Assembly: GCF_947259345.1 (NCBI RefSeq)
Contig: NZ_CAMYLS010000019.1
Span: 124,001 to 188,000, forward strand
Source: an uncultured Maricaulis sp.
Lineage (GTDB): Bacteria > Pseudomonadota > Alphaproteobacteria > Caulobacterales > Maricaulaceae
Length of the DNA stretch: 64,000 nt
Direction: 5' to 3'
Below are positions 34,502 through 43,566 of the stretch, one piece after another. The translations under genes and the position numbers were made by a program. Below the pieces are notes generated by a model. It ran no database searches. It had not been told where the DNA came from and saw only the letters and a program-made list of their open reading frames with translations. Position 1 is the stretch's first letter. Every line of letters starts with the position of its first letter.

Positions 34502-35887
34502 TCAGCAGGCGACCACGTTCACGGCCAGGCCGCCCTGGCTGGTTTCCTTGTATTTCTCCTGCATGTCGACACCGGTCTGACGCATGGTCTCGATGACCTG
34601 GTCGAGCGAGACTTTCATGTCGGCCGAGGTCGCCTTGAGGGCGAGACGGGCGGCGTCGATGGCCTTGATGGCGCCAATGGCATTGCGTTCGATACAGGGG
34701 ATTTGCACCAGCCCGCCAACCGGGTCGCATGTCAGACCGAGATTATGCTCCATGCCGATCTCGGCGGCGTCCTCGATCTGGGCATTATTGGCGCCCATGG
34801 CAGCGGCGAGTGCCGCGGCGGCCATGGAACAGGCGACGCCAACCTCGCCCTGACAGCCGGCCTCCGCACCGGAGATCGACGCGTTTTTCTTGTAAAGCGA
34901 ACCGATCGCGGCGGCTGTCAGGAAAAAGCGCTGGAGGGCTTCTTCATCATCCTGGTCACGATGGTATTTGTCGAAATAGCGGGCGACGGCAGGGATGATG
35001 CCAGCCGCGCCATTGGTCGGCGCGGTGACGACGCGGCCACCGGCGGCATTCTCTTCATTCACCGCCATCGCCCACAGATTGATCCAGTCCATCGCGGCCA
35101 GTGGGTCCTTCTTGGGATCCACCGGTTCGGCGATCAAGTCGCGATTCATCTTGGGCGCGCGGCGTTTCACATTGAGGCCGCCGGGCAGGGTGCCGTCCTG
35201 TTTGAGGCCGCGATCAATACAGTCCTCCATCGCCCGCCACAGACCTTCAATCCCCGCCCGGATCGTATCATCGGGCAGGAAGGTGCGCTCATTGGCCAGC
35301 ATGATGCGATAGATGGACAGGCCGGTGCGTTCACCAATCTCCAGCAGCTCGGCCGCCGAGTTGAAAGGATAGGGCTCGCCTTCCTTCACGTCGGCAGCGG
35401 AATTGCGCCCCGCCTCGTGTTCATCGATCACGAAACCGCCGCCGATTGAGTACCAGATTTCCTCGCGAATGATCTCGCCGGCTTCGTCCAGAGCGCGAAA
35501 CTTCAGTGCGTTGGAGTGAAAGGGAAGGCGAATATCACCGCGGAAATCCAGGTCCTTGCGCTCTTCGAACGGGATTTCCCGGCCATCGCTCAAGCGCAGC
35601 GTCTGCTCGGACCGAATGCGGGCGAGGCGATCCGGGATGGTGTCGGGATTGATCCTTGCCGGATCCTGGCCCTCCAGTCCAAGCAGGACAGCCGTATCCG
35701 TGCCATGACCCAGGCCGGTCAGGGCCAGTGAGCCGTACAGCTCTGTCTGCAGGCGTGCGATCGGACGCTCTGCCTGTTCGGCCATGACGCGCTCGACAAA
35801 AACCTTGCCGGCCTTCATCGGCCCGACAGTATGCGAGCTAGAGGGCCCGACACCGATCTTGAAGAGGTCGAAAACACCGAAATGCAT
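34502..35887 (-). CDS. sdaA: L-serine ammonia-lyase (iron-sulfur type)
   Basis: Converts L-serine to pyruvate and ammonia. The 461-residue single-chain form starts FDLFKIGVGPSSSHTVGPM, the beta-domain signature. The alpha domain has Cys in AGCQGEVGVACSMAAAALA (about 345-362), LTCDPVGGLVQIPCIERNA (about 392-410) and near the C-terminus, as expected for a 4Fe-4S cluster. It lies upstream of, but in the same direction as, nothing else; the Lrp-domain and kyn genes precede it on the same strand (56-bp gap), hinting at one amino-acid catabolic block. Confidence 0.94.
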   Translation of the reverse strand: MHFGVFDLFKIGVGPSSSHTVGPMKAGKVFVERVMAEQAERPIARLQTELYGSLALTGLGHGTDTAVLLGLEGQDPARINPDTIPDRLARIRSEQTLRLSDGREIPFEERKDLDFRGDIRLPFHSNALKFRALDEAGEIIREEIWYSIGGGFVIDEHEAGRNSAADVKEGEPYPFNSAAELLEIGERTGLSIYRIMLANERTFLPDDTIRAGIEGLWRAMEDCIDRGLKQDGTLPGGLNVKRRAPKMNRDLIAEPVDPKKDPLAAMDWINLWAMAVNEENAAGGRVVTAPTNGAAGIIPAVARYFDKYHRDQDDEEALQRFFLTAAAIGSLYKKNASISGAEAGCQGEVGVACSMAAAALAAAMGANNAQIEDAAEIGMEHNLGLTCDPVGGLVQIPCIERNAIGAIKAIDAARLALKATSADMKVSLDQVIETMRQTGVDMQEKYKETSQGGLAVNVVAC

Positions 35888-35943
35888 GGCGATACTCGCT
35901 GAGTTGCGATGATGGAGGGTGGCCGTGGGGCGTCGTGGTTCGA

Positions 35944-36210
35944 CTAGTCGTCGCCGAGGCCCTGGTCACGTGTGAAAGCATTGAAGCAGATGATGGTCTG
36001 CGTGTCCTTGATGCCCTCGATCGTCTGAACCTTCTGGTTCACGAAACGGCCGATATCGGCTTCGTCCTGGAGCGTGAAGCGGGCCAGCAGGTCAAAAGCG
36101 CCGGAGATGGAATGCACCATGGGCGCCTCGTCGAGATTGTCGACCAGTTTGGCGGCAACATCATAGGTGTGGCCGAGCTCGCATTTGATGAAGACGTAGA
36201 ACTGGCGCAT
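35944..36210 (-). CDS. Stand-alone Lrp/AsnC ligand-binding (RAM) domain protein
   Basis: An 88-residue protein equal to the ligand-binding half of Lrp regulators: FYVFIKCELGHTYDVAAKLV, a MVHSISGAFDLLARFTLQD core, and TIEGIKDTQTIICFNAF. No helix-turn-helix is present, so it cannot bind DNA by itself. Lone domains of this kind form decamers and may sense amino acids or modulate true Lrp proteins. It sits between kynU and sdaA on the same strand, which suggests tryptophan or serine as ligand; this is inference. Confidence 0.88.
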   Translation of the reverse strand: MRQFYVFIKCELGHTYDVAAKLVDNLDEAPMVHSISGAFDLLARFTLQDEADIGRFVNQKVQTIEGIKDTQTIICFNAFTRDQGLGDD

Positions 36211-36344
36211 GGAAAACTCCTCGGGCTCAAACTGCCGCCATCCGGGCGGCCAGGCGGGTGTGACACTATCGGCAAGTATTGGCCGGTTGAACCGCCTGTG
36301 TGACAGGCTCGGCGGGCGTTCGCCAGTGCGAAATCGCGCGCGGC

Positions 36345-37574
36345 TCAGGTCACAGCGGCACGTTGGTTGAAGCGCGGCTCACGCCACTCCTCCGCCGTCA
36401 TCACCTCGACCAGATGATCCACAGCCCGGGCCACGTCTTCGAAACCGACATAAAGCGGTGTGAAGCCGAAGCGCAGGATATCCGGCGCCCGGAAATCCCC
36501 GATCACGCCCCGCGCGATCAGGGCTTGCATGATCGGGTAGCCGTGTTCATGGGCAAAGGAGACTTGCGAGCCACGCTGCTGCGCGTCGCGCGGGCTTCGC
36601 AGCTCGAACCCGTCCAGCCGCTCCTCAACCTGTTCGATGAAGAGACCGCCCAGCGCCCGGGACTTGGTCCGGATCGCGTCCATGTCTGCTTCCAGCATGA
36701 TGTCGAGGCCGCATTCCAGCGCGGCCAGGCCGAGAATGGCCGGCGTCCCGCACTGAAACCGGTCAATCCCGGGGGCTGGTTCGTACTGGTCTTCGAAGGC
36801 AAAGGGCCGGGCATGGCCGAGCCATCCGGACAGGATGGGAGACACCACCTCCTGGTGACGCTTGGCGACGAAAAGGAAGGCTGGCGCACCGGGGCCGCCA
36901 TTGAGATATTTATAGCCGCAGCCCACGGCGAAGTCGGCGCCACAATCATTGAGTTCAACCGGCAGGGCGCCGGCCGAATGGCTGAGGTCCCAGATCACCG
37001 GAATACCCCGGGCCTGGGCGAGGTGGGTGAGAGCCTTCATGTCGTGCAGGCGGCCCGATTTGTAATTCGTGTGGGTCAGGAGCAGGGCCGCAACATCGTC
37101 GTCGAGCGCCTCCGCAATCTCGGAGGTTTCGACCAGACGCTGGCGGATGCGACCGCCTGAAAGGGTCGCGAGACCTTCCATCATATAGGCATCGGTCGGG
37201 AAATTGCCGGTCTCCGACAGAATGACGGAACGCCCGGGTTTGAGTTGAAGGCACGCGCACAAGGCTTTGAAAATATTCACAGAGGTGGATTCGCCCGCCA
37301 GCACTTCATCGGCGTCTGCGCCAATCAGTCGGGCGATCTTGGCACCCAGTCGGCGCGGGGCATTGATCCAGTCATGCGTGTTCCAGGAGCGGATGAGATC
37401 CTCACCCCATTCCTGACGGAGAACGTCCTCCATGCGGGCCGGCACGCTGGCAGGCCGCGCGCCGAGCGAATTGCCGTCCAGATAGATAACGCCATCCGGC
37501 AGATCGAAGCGTGATTTGAAGCCGGCCAGCGGGTCGGCCGCATCGAGGGCCTTTATCGCATCACGTGTTTTCAT
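36345..37574 (-). CDS. kynU: Kynureninase
   Basis: Cleaves kynurenine to anthranilate and alanine with PLP. The 409-residue protein opens with the substrate-site segment LPDGVIYLDGNSLGARP (about 25-42). The PLP Lys lies in GCGYKYLNGGPGAPAFLFV (about 228), and VIWDLSHSAGALPVELN carries the Asp/His contacts. The ATG at 37574 overlaps the kynB stop (ATGA). It is the last gene of kynA-kynB-kynU, whose end product anthranilate is not further metabolised by any gene seen here. Confidence 0.95.
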   Translation of the reverse strand: MKTRDAIKALDAADPLAGFKSRFDLPDGVIYLDGNSLGARPASVPARMEDVLRQEWGEDLIRSWNTHDWINAPRRLGAKIARLIGADADEVLAGESTSVNIFKALCACLQLKPGRSVILSETGNFPTDAYMMEGLATLSGGRIRQRLVETSEIAEALDDDVAALLLTHTNYKSGRLHDMKALTHLAQARGIPVIWDLSHSAGALPVELNDCGADFAVGCGYKYLNGGPGAPAFLFVAKRHQEVVSPILSGWLGHARPFAFEDQYEPAPGIDRFQCGTPAILGLAALECGLDIMLEADMDAIRTKSRALGGLFIEQVEERLDGFELRSPRDAQQRGSQVSFAHEHGYPIMQALIARGVIGDFRAPDILRFGFTPLYVGFEDVARAVDHLVEVMTAEEWREPRFNQRAAVT

Positions 37575-38200
37575 GTCAGCTCTCTCAGAACAGCCCGGAC
37601 GGGCGCGGCATCGGCGCCCGCAATCTTCAGGGGCAGGGCGATCAATTCATAAGCGCCGTCAGGCACATCGTCGAAGACCAGACCTTCCAGGATGCGCAGG
37701 CCATGCCTTTGCACGGCATGATGGGCATCCATGGTTTTGGACGTCTCCGGATCAAGCGATGCGGAATCCACCCCGACCAGCCGGCACCCGGCGGCGGCGA
37801 GCGCATGGATGGTGTCGGCATGAAGGGCGCGGAAATCACTGTCCCAGGTCTCGTGTGGGAATTTTGAATAGGTGCGGATCAGAACGCGCTCTGACGCGCC
37901 GATCTTTTCCCAGTCCAAATCACCCGGATGCACGTGGGAGCCACTCCCCTGTGCCGTGATCAATCGGCAGAGGCCGACATAGACGTCGATATCGGCGGCG
38001 GCCATATCATCCCCGTCCGGGTCATAATGACTGGGCGCATCAGCATGGGCGCCGCTGTGGGTGGACAGGGTCAGACGGGAAACCTTGACCGGGCAATCCG
38101 GCCCGATCGTCCAGACCGCGTCACAGGCGAATGCTGTGTCGCCGGGCCAGACCGGCAGTCCGGACCGCAGGGTTTGTGAAATGTCCCAGAGCTTGGCCAT
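37571..38200 (-). CDS. kynB: Kynurenine formamidase (cyclase family)
   Basis: Hydrolyses N-formylkynurenine to kynurenine. The 209-residue length equals other KynB proteins. The metal motif HxGxHxDxPxH-like sequence reads STHSGAHADAPSHYDPDG (about 48-65). MAKLWDISQTLRSGLPVWPGDT is the typical N-terminus, so ATG 38200 was chosen; the longer open frame upstream overlaps kynA. It starts 5 bp after the kynA stop and its stop overlaps the kynU start. Confidence 0.94.
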   Translation of the reverse strand: MAKLWDISQTLRSGLPVWPGDTAFACDAVWTIGPDCPVKVSRLTLSTHSGAHADAPSHYDPDGDDMAAADIDVYVGLCRLITAQGSGSHVHPGDLDWEKIGASERVLIRTYSKFPHETWDSDFRALHADTIHALAAAGCRLVGVDSASLDPETSKTMDAHHAVQRHGLRILEGLVFDDVPDGAYELIALPLKIAGADAAPVRAVLRELT

Positions 38201-38205
38201 GGCGA

Positions 38206-39054
38206 TCAGAGCGAGGTCCGGACGGTCCAGATTTCCGGGAAGAAGCGCAGATCGAGCGCTTTGATCAGATAGGACACGCCACCTGTGCCGCCCGTGCCGC
38301 GGCGATAGCCGATGATGCGCTCGACGGTTTTCATGTGGTTGAAGCGCCATTGCTGGAATTTGTGTTCCAGGTCGACCAGCTTCTCGCCCAGCTCATACGC
38401 CTCCCAATGCGTGTCGCTGTCGCGATAGATTGCGCGCCAGATTGCCTCGACCGCCTCGCTGGCCTCATACGGTTCCGACCAGTCCCGCTCGAGCTTGTCC
38501 GCAGGAATGTCATAGCCCTTGCGGCTGAGCCAGCGCAGGGTCTCATCCCACAGGCTGGGCGCATTGAGTGCGCCTTCCACCATCGCGCGAGCGGGTGGAT
38601 TGTCGGCGTGGACCCGGGCGAGGGTCGCATTCTTGTTGCCCAGCCGGAATTCCAGCGTGCGATACTGGAAGGACTGAAATCCGGAGGAGGCGCCCAGCTT
38701 GTCCCGGAAAGCCAGGTAGTCGGCCGGGGTCATGGTGGCGAGCACGTCCCAGGCCTGGATCAATTGCTCCTGGATGCGGCTGACGCGGGCGAATTTCTTG
38801 AGCGCCGGGCCGGCATCATCACGGCACAGATCGGCCAGCGCGGCCTCGGTCTCGTGCAGAACCAGCTTCATCCACAACTCAGCGACATGATGGATGACCA
38901 CAAAGAGCATTTCATCATGTTCGTCGGTGATCGGCCTTTGTGCGGCAAGCAGGGTGTCGAGGGCGAGATAGCCGCCATAGGACATCTCGTCCTTGAAGTC
39001 CCAGTGAATGTCCTCGCCGGACACGTCCACCCGGGACGAAAATGTCTCGCTCAT
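38206..39054 (-). CDS. kynA: Tryptophan 2,3-dioxygenase
   Basis: Heme enzyme that opens the indole ring of tryptophan to N-formylkynurenine. The 282-residue protein has MSYGGYLALDTLLAAQ (about 24-39), the EMLFVVIHHVAELWMKL segment (about 48-64), SGFQSFQYRTLEFRLGNKN and the C-terminal GTGGTGGVSYLIKAL block that lines the active site. It is the first gene of the kyn operon; the promoter should lie in the 165-bp gap shared with the divergent HupE-like gene. Confidence 0.95.
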   Translation of the reverse strand: MSETFSSRVDVSGEDIHWDFKDEMSYGGYLALDTLLAAQRPITDEHDEMLFVVIHHVAELWMKLVLHETEAALADLCRDDAGPALKKFARVSRIQEQLIQAWDVLATMTPADYLAFRDKLGASSGFQSFQYRTLEFRLGNKNATLARVHADNPPARAMVEGALNAPSLWDETLRWLSRKGYDIPADKLERDWSEPYEASEAVEAIWRAIYRDSDTHWEAYELGEKLVDLEHKFQQWRFNHMKTVERIIGYRRGTGGTGGVSYLIKALDLRFFPEIWTVRTSL

Positions 39055-39219
39055 ACCGATACTCCCCGTTCTCCGGCCGCGAGCCCGAACGACTCGCCGG
39101 CACCGTCGTCGTTGCGAGAGGTGTAGGGGCTAAGGCAGCGGGCTGGCAACCGCGTGCGACGCTTGATGCCGGTCGTCTGCTTGCCTAGCTTGCCGCGGGT
39201 CTTCAGGGGGGAGATAGCG

Positions 39220-39804
39220 ATGGAAGCCGCGAGCGAACAGACAGTCTGGGATGTGATCGGGCTCTATCTGCAACAGGGCTATATCCACATCTTGCCGCGC
39301 GGCCTGGATCATATCCTCTTCGTGCTGGCGCTTTTCTTTGCCTCGACCCGGATGAAACCGTTGGTCTGGCAAATATCCGCTTTCACGCTGGCCCACACGA
39401 TCACGCTGGGCCTGGCGGTTCTCGGCTATGTCAGCCTGGATGCGTCGATCGTCGAGCCGATCATCGCCCTGTCCATTGCCTTCGTGGCGATCGAGAACCT
39501 CGTCTTCAAGGACATGACGCGCTGGCGTCCGGCCATTGTCTTCGCTTTCGGCCTTTTTCATGGGCTGGGTTTCGCCGGGGTGCTGACCGATTACGGCATT
39601 CCGCAGGATCAGATCCTGCCCTCGCTGCTGAGCTTCAATGTCGGCGTCGAGGCCGGGCAGCTGACGATTGTCGCAGCCTGCTGGCTGATACTGCACCGCT
39701 TCGCCGATGCTTCCTGGTATCCATGGCTGGTCCGGTTCGCCTCGGGCGCCATCGCCCTGATGGCCTTGTGGTGGACCGTCGAACGGGTCTTCCTTGGCGG
39801 CTAG
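39220..39804 (+). CDS. HupE/UreJ-like membrane protein
   Basis: A 194-residue protein with about six membrane helices and no signal peptide. The family hallmark HILPRGLDHILFVLALFF (about 22-39) carries the conserved His and Asp expected for metal (nickel or cobalt) contact, with HTITLGLAVLG and LFHGLGFAGVL repeating His-rich helix starts. Ribosome site GGGGGGAG lies before ATG 39220. No hydrogenase or urease gene is nearby, so the nickel link is not supported by context. Confidence 0.82.
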   Translation: MEAASEQTVWDVIGLYLQQGYIHILPRGLDHILFVLALFFASTRMKPLVWQISAFTLAHTITLGLAVLGYVSLDASIVEPIIALSIAFVAIENLVFKDMTRWRPAIVFAFGLFHGLGFAGVLTDYGIPQDQILPSLLSFNVGVEAGQLTIVAACWLILHRFADASWYPWLVRFASGAIALMALWWTVERVFLGG

Positions 39805-39812
39805 CGCGGACA

Positions 39813-39843
39813 CAAAAAAGGCGGCCCCGTATGGAGCCGCCTT
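39813..39843 (-). terminator. Intrinsic terminator of the M2 peptidase gene
   Basis: On the minus strand AAGGCGGC and GCCGCCTT form an 8-bp stem around an 8-10-base loop, followed by TTTTTTG. It lies 22 bp after the peptidase stop. The hairpin could also serve the plus-strand HupE-like gene, but the T-run is only on the minus side. Confidence 0.85.
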
Positions 39844-39864
39844 GTCTGCGTTATGACACGTCGT

Positions 39865-41727
39865 TTACCAGCCGCAGTCGCGGGTGGCGTTTTGCTCTTC
39901 CAGATGCGTCATCAGCGGCTGGAAGTAGGCGATGATGGCCGAGCCATCCATCTCACGCGTGCCGGTGAAGGCTTCCAGCGCGTCCGGCCAGGGCTGGCTT
40001 GCACCCATTTCCATCATCGCGTTGAAGCGGGCACCGACCTCTTCATTGCCGTAGATCGAGCAGCGATGCAGCGGGCCTTCCCAACCGGCCATTTCACAGG
40101 CCGCTTCGTGGAACTGGAACTGCATGATGAAGCTCAGGAAATAGCGTAGATAGGGGACATTATTGGCGATGTGGTATTTCGAGCCCGGGTCGAAAGCACC
40201 GTCGCCACGCTCGACCGGCGGCACAATGCCCTGATAGCTCTCGCGCAATTCCCACCAGGCTTCATTATAGTTTTCCGGCTGGATCTCACCGCGCAGCACG
40301 CGCCAGCGCCACTGATCCATCATCACGGCGAAAGGCAGGAAGGCAATCTTGTCGAGCGCCGTATCCATCAACAGGCCGAGGTCCGCCGAGGCGTCCGGCA
40401 CGTCGGCGGGATCGAGCAGGCCGATCTGGACCAGGTAGTCCGGCGTGACCGACAGGGCGATGAAATCCCCGATGGCTTCATGGAAACCATCATGGGCGCC
40501 GCCCTGGAAGAGGAAGTCCTGATCATTATAAGCGCGCTGGTAGAAGTTGTGGCCCAGCTCGTGGTGCACGGTGACGAAATCATCGGCGTTCACGCGGGTA
40601 CACATTTTGATCCGGAGGTCTTCCTCACTATCCAGATTCCAGGCCGACGCGTGGCACGCCACCTGGCGATCGCGTGGCTGGACGATCAAGGAGCGATCCC
40701 AGAACGTGTCGGGCAGTTCTTCCATGCCCAGAGAGGTGAAGAAGGTCTCGGCCGTCTCGGTCATCCGGATCGGATCATAGTCCGCATCGACCAGGAGCTG
40801 GGTCAAATCATAGGCCGGGCCGGCATCGCTGACAGAGGCAACGTCGCTGAGCGAGGCCCAGGACTGGGCCCACATATTGCCCAGCAGGTCAGCCCGGATC
40901 GGCCCTTCAGCCGCCTGGACCTCATCGCCATAGAGGTCGTTGAGGTCGTCACGCACATAGCAGTGAAGCTGTTCGTAGAGCGGCTCGACCTGGCCCCAGA
41001 GGCGTTCGACTTCCGCTTCCATCTCGGCCGCCGGCATGTCGTAATTCGACAGCCACATCTCGGCGAGGTCGGAGAAACCCAGATCGCGAGCGCCGGCATT
41101 GGCAATTTCGACCATCTCGGCATAATCGGCCGACATCTGCTCGGGATCATAGCTGTCGCGCCAGCCGGCCCAGACATGGGACAGGAATTCCGGATCACGG
41201 CTGGTCCGCATGATGTTTTCCAGCTCATTGTGATCGACCATTTCGCCGTCGATTTCCATGAGACCGGTGGAATAGGCGGACCCCATGCGCGTCGTCAGTT
41301 CCGACAGGCGCGCGGCCGCAGCACTGTCGGACGGGGCGGGCAGGGTGATGCCGGCTCGCAGGACATTCATCTTGCGCGCCATCTCGGTCGACAGGTCGAG
41401 CTCGTTGTAGCGCGCGGTTTCTGTTGCCAGGCGGACCGCCATCTCCGTGCCCTGGGTCGACATCCGCTCCAGCAGCCAGTTGGTGTCATAGGTGATGAAA
41501 TTATTCTGTACCCAGGCTGTGCGGGCGCCGAACTCGCTGAATTCACGCAGCTCGCTTTCGGCATCAGCCAGGAAGCGTTCAGCATCGGCGACCGTCACCG
41601 CCGCATCGCTGGACGAGTTCGCGGCTGCGGTCTCACTGCCGCCTGCCGGTGTTTCGGTCGGTGCACTGCACCCGGCCAAGACGGCCAGAAGGGCGCCGGA
41701 TGCGACGCCCGCCATCAATCGTTTCAT
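39865..41727 (-). CDS. M2-family (ACE-like) zinc dipeptidyl carboxypeptidase, lipoprotein
   Basis: A bacterial relative of angiotensin-converting enzyme, 620 residues. The N-terminus has a lipobox LAGC (Cys near 20) followed by a Thr/Ser/Gly-rich linker, so it is probably lipid-anchored outside the inner membrane. The zinc site is HHELGHNFYQRAYND near residue 390, with the third ligand Glu in HDGFHEAIGDFIALS about 25 residues later. ATG 41727 has GGGAG 8 bp upstream; an ATG at 41733 is less well spaced. It is a single gene with its own terminator. Natural substrates are unknown. Confidence 0.93.
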   Translation of the reverse strand: MKRLMAGVASGALLAVLAGCSAPTETPAGGSETAAANSSSDAAVTVADAERFLADAESELREFSEFGARTAWVQNNFITYDTNWLLERMSTQGTEMAVRLATETARYNELDLSTEMARKMNVLRAGITLPAPSDSAAAARLSELTTRMGSAYSTGLMEIDGEMVDHNELENIMRTSRDPEFLSHVWAGWRDSYDPEQMSADYAEMVEIANAGARDLGFSDLAEMWLSNYDMPAAEMEAEVERLWGQVEPLYEQLHCYVRDDLNDLYGDEVQAAEGPIRADLLGNMWAQSWASLSDVASVSDAGPAYDLTQLLVDADYDPIRMTETAETFFTSLGMEELPDTFWDRSLIVQPRDRQVACHASAWNLDSEEDLRIKMCTRVNADDFVTVHHELGHNFYQRAYNDQDFLFQGGAHDGFHEAIGDFIALSVTPDYLVQIGLLDPADVPDASADLGLLMDTALDKIAFLPFAVMMDQWRWRVLRGEIQPENYNEAWWELRESYQGIVPPVERGDGAFDPGSKYHIANNVPYLRYFLSFIMQFQFHEAACEMAGWEGPLHRCSIYGNEEVGARFNAMMEMGASQPWPDALEAFTGTREMDGSAIIAYFQPLMTHLEEQNATRDCGW

Positions 41728-41848
41728 GATCATTTCTCCCCATCTGCCTCACAAGGCAGGTTTGGCTATCGGACGCTATCCTGAGGGCCTTGACGTGCAG
41801 GTCAAGACGTTCCCACGCAAAAGTGTGCGCATAACCGACGATACACGG

Positions 41849-42295
41849 CTATCGCGCCGCTGCGGCACGCATGACGCGTTCCATGCCATCCAAAAAGGCG
41901 GACCGGTCCTTGGGTCCAAAGGGTTTTGCGCCCGTGGTCACCGTCCCGGTCTCGCGCAAATCGGTCATCAGGTTCCGGGTCGCCAATGAGGCGCCGATAT
42001 TGTCCTCGGTCCAGAGTTTCCCGCGTGGATCAATCCCGATCGCGCCAGCCTTGATACAGCGATCGGCCAGCGGGATATCAGCTGTCACGAAGACATCGCC
42101 CGGTCCGATATGGTCGGCGATCCAGTCATCGGCTGCGTCCAGCTTGCCTTCAACAATGACCAGCCGAGCCCATTGAGAATTGGGGCGCCGCAGACCGCCA
42201 TCGCAGACAAACAGCATCTCGGTCTGATGTCGCTCACCCACGCGGATGATCTCATCCTTCACAGGGCAGGCGTCGGCATCGACATAGATGGTCAT
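41849..42295 (-). CDS. UPF0178 (DUF188, YaiI/YqxD) protein
   Basis: A 148-residue protein with the family start [17 protein letters not shown], the core [18 protein letters not shown] and [19 protein letters not shown] near the C-terminus. The Asp residues fit a PIN-like metal-dependent nuclease fold, but no activity is proven. It starts 3 bp after the stop of the M14 carboxypeptidase gene, so the two are co-transcribed. Confidence 0.92.
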   Translation of the reverse strand: MTIYVDADACPVKDEIIRVGERHQTEMLFVCDGGLRRPNSQWARLVIVEGKLDAADDWIADHIGPGDVFVTADIPLADRCIKAGAIGIDPRGKLWTEDNIGASLATRNLMTDLRETGTVTTGAKPFGPKDRSAFLDGMERVMRAAAAR

Positions 42296-42298
42296 CGT

Positions 42299-43429
42299 CT
42301 AGAGCTCGCCGACCGTGGCCAGCATGGCGTCCAGATTGGCGGCGCCCAGCTTGCGGCAGCGCTCGGGCGACCAGCCGAATTCCGGATCGGGCAGGTCCGC
42401 ATTGTCCTTGAACGGCATCTCCAGAGTCATCGCCAGGCATTTGAATTCATTGGCCAGATAATTGGTGCAGACCGAGAGATTGGCCGTGCCCGGCGCATCC
42501 ACATCATAGCCATGCTCGGTCTGGAAATCCGGGCTGGCGAGGCAGAGCGCGTCCTTGTAGCCATCCAGCAAGTCTTGGCCGCGCGCATCGAAATTCGGCG
42601 CGCCCTCGCCACCGGCGATGAAATTATAGGGCAGGGCCTCATCGCCATGGACGTCGAGGGCGAGATCAATGCCCGTCTCGCGCATGCGGCCGAGGACATG
42701 GAAGACTTCCGGTGAATTCTCCGGCGTGGCCTTGTCCCATTCGCGGTTCAGATTGACGCCCTTGGCATTGGTGCGCAGATGACCGCGCTTGGAACCGTCG
42801 GGATTCATGTTCGGGACAATGTGAAAGACGGCGTGCTCGCGCAGCTTGCGGGCGACCGGATCATCATCATCGAGCAAACGACCGAGAAAACCCTCCATCC
42901 ACCATTCTGCCATCGTCTCACCGGGATGCTGGCGCGCCGTGACCCATATCGTTCGGGTAGCACTGTCGGCCTCGCCAACCGTCAGCAAGTCCATGGTCTG
43001 TCCGTCCAGCGTCTCGCCAAGGACTTCCAGTTCAACGGCGTGGTGTAATTGAGCCCAGGCGATCAGGTCCTGATGACGTTCCATGGAGAAGGGCGCGAAA
43101 TAGGCAAACCAGACCGTGTCGGCTTCCGGGACATGGTGCAGGGTCAGCACCCCCTCCGCATAGTCGGTGTCGATCCGGAACCAGGTTTCGCGGTCATAGG
43201 AGGCACAGGCCTGATAGCCGGGCCAGCCTTCCAGATAGGCTGCACCGCCGGCATTCTCGATCGCCATGGTGAGCTGTTCGCCCATCGCGCCGGTGACGCG
43301 GAAATGGAACCATTGATAGAAATCCGAGTCCTTGTCCTTGCGGATTTCCAGCCGGATCCGGCCCGGATCTGCGGCGTCGAGAACCTCAATATTGCCGCTG
43401 TCGAAGGCGTCGGTGATGTGAAGTGACAT
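42299..43429 (-). CDS. M14-family zinc carboxypeptidase (cytosolic CCP-like)
   Basis: A 376-residue cytoplasmic protein. Residues 1-125 form a beta-rich N-domain (WFHFRVTG), as found in cytosolic carboxypeptidases. The catalytic domain has the zinc pair in RQHPGETMAEWWMEG (about 170), then NPDGSKRGHLRTN, GVNLNREW and LDVHGDEALPYNF with the third ligand His. The catalytic Glu is in MTLEMPFK near 345. ATG 43429 was chosen (GGAG 6 bp upstream); the frame extends upstream without similarity. Eukaryotic relatives remove Glu from tubulin; bacterial targets are unknown. Confidence 0.9.
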   Translation of the reverse strand: MSLHITDAFDSGNIEVLDAADPGRIRLEIRKDKDSDFYQWFHFRVTGAMGEQLTMAIENAGGAAYLEGWPGYQACASYDRETWFRIDTDYAEGVLTLHHVPEADTVWFAYFAPFSMERHQDLIAWAQLHHAVELEVLGETLDGQTMDLLTVGEADSATRTIWVTARQHPGETMAEWWMEGFLGRLLDDDDPVARKLREHAVFHIVPNMNPDGSKRGHLRTNAKGVNLNREWDKATPENSPEVFHVLGRMRETGIDLALDVHGDEALPYNFIAGGEGAPNFDARGQDLLDGYKDALCLASPDFQTEHGYDVDAPGTANLSVCTNYLANEFKCLAMTLEMPFKDNADLPDPEFGWSPERCRKLGAANLDAMLATVGEL

Positions 43430-43566
43430 GAGGCGCTCCGGATTGATCGCTAAAGGGTGACTCGCTTGTGAAGCTGATAGACCATATCGCACGGCCAATC
43501 GATGGCGCACCTGCGTCGAGGATTGTTGGATGACGCCCCGGGGCGTCGGCTCGGGAGATACACAAC

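Noticed and set aside
40171..41784. 537-residue open frame on the plus strand
   Set aside because: It is antisense to the M2 peptidase, which has the full zinc motif and signal peptide.
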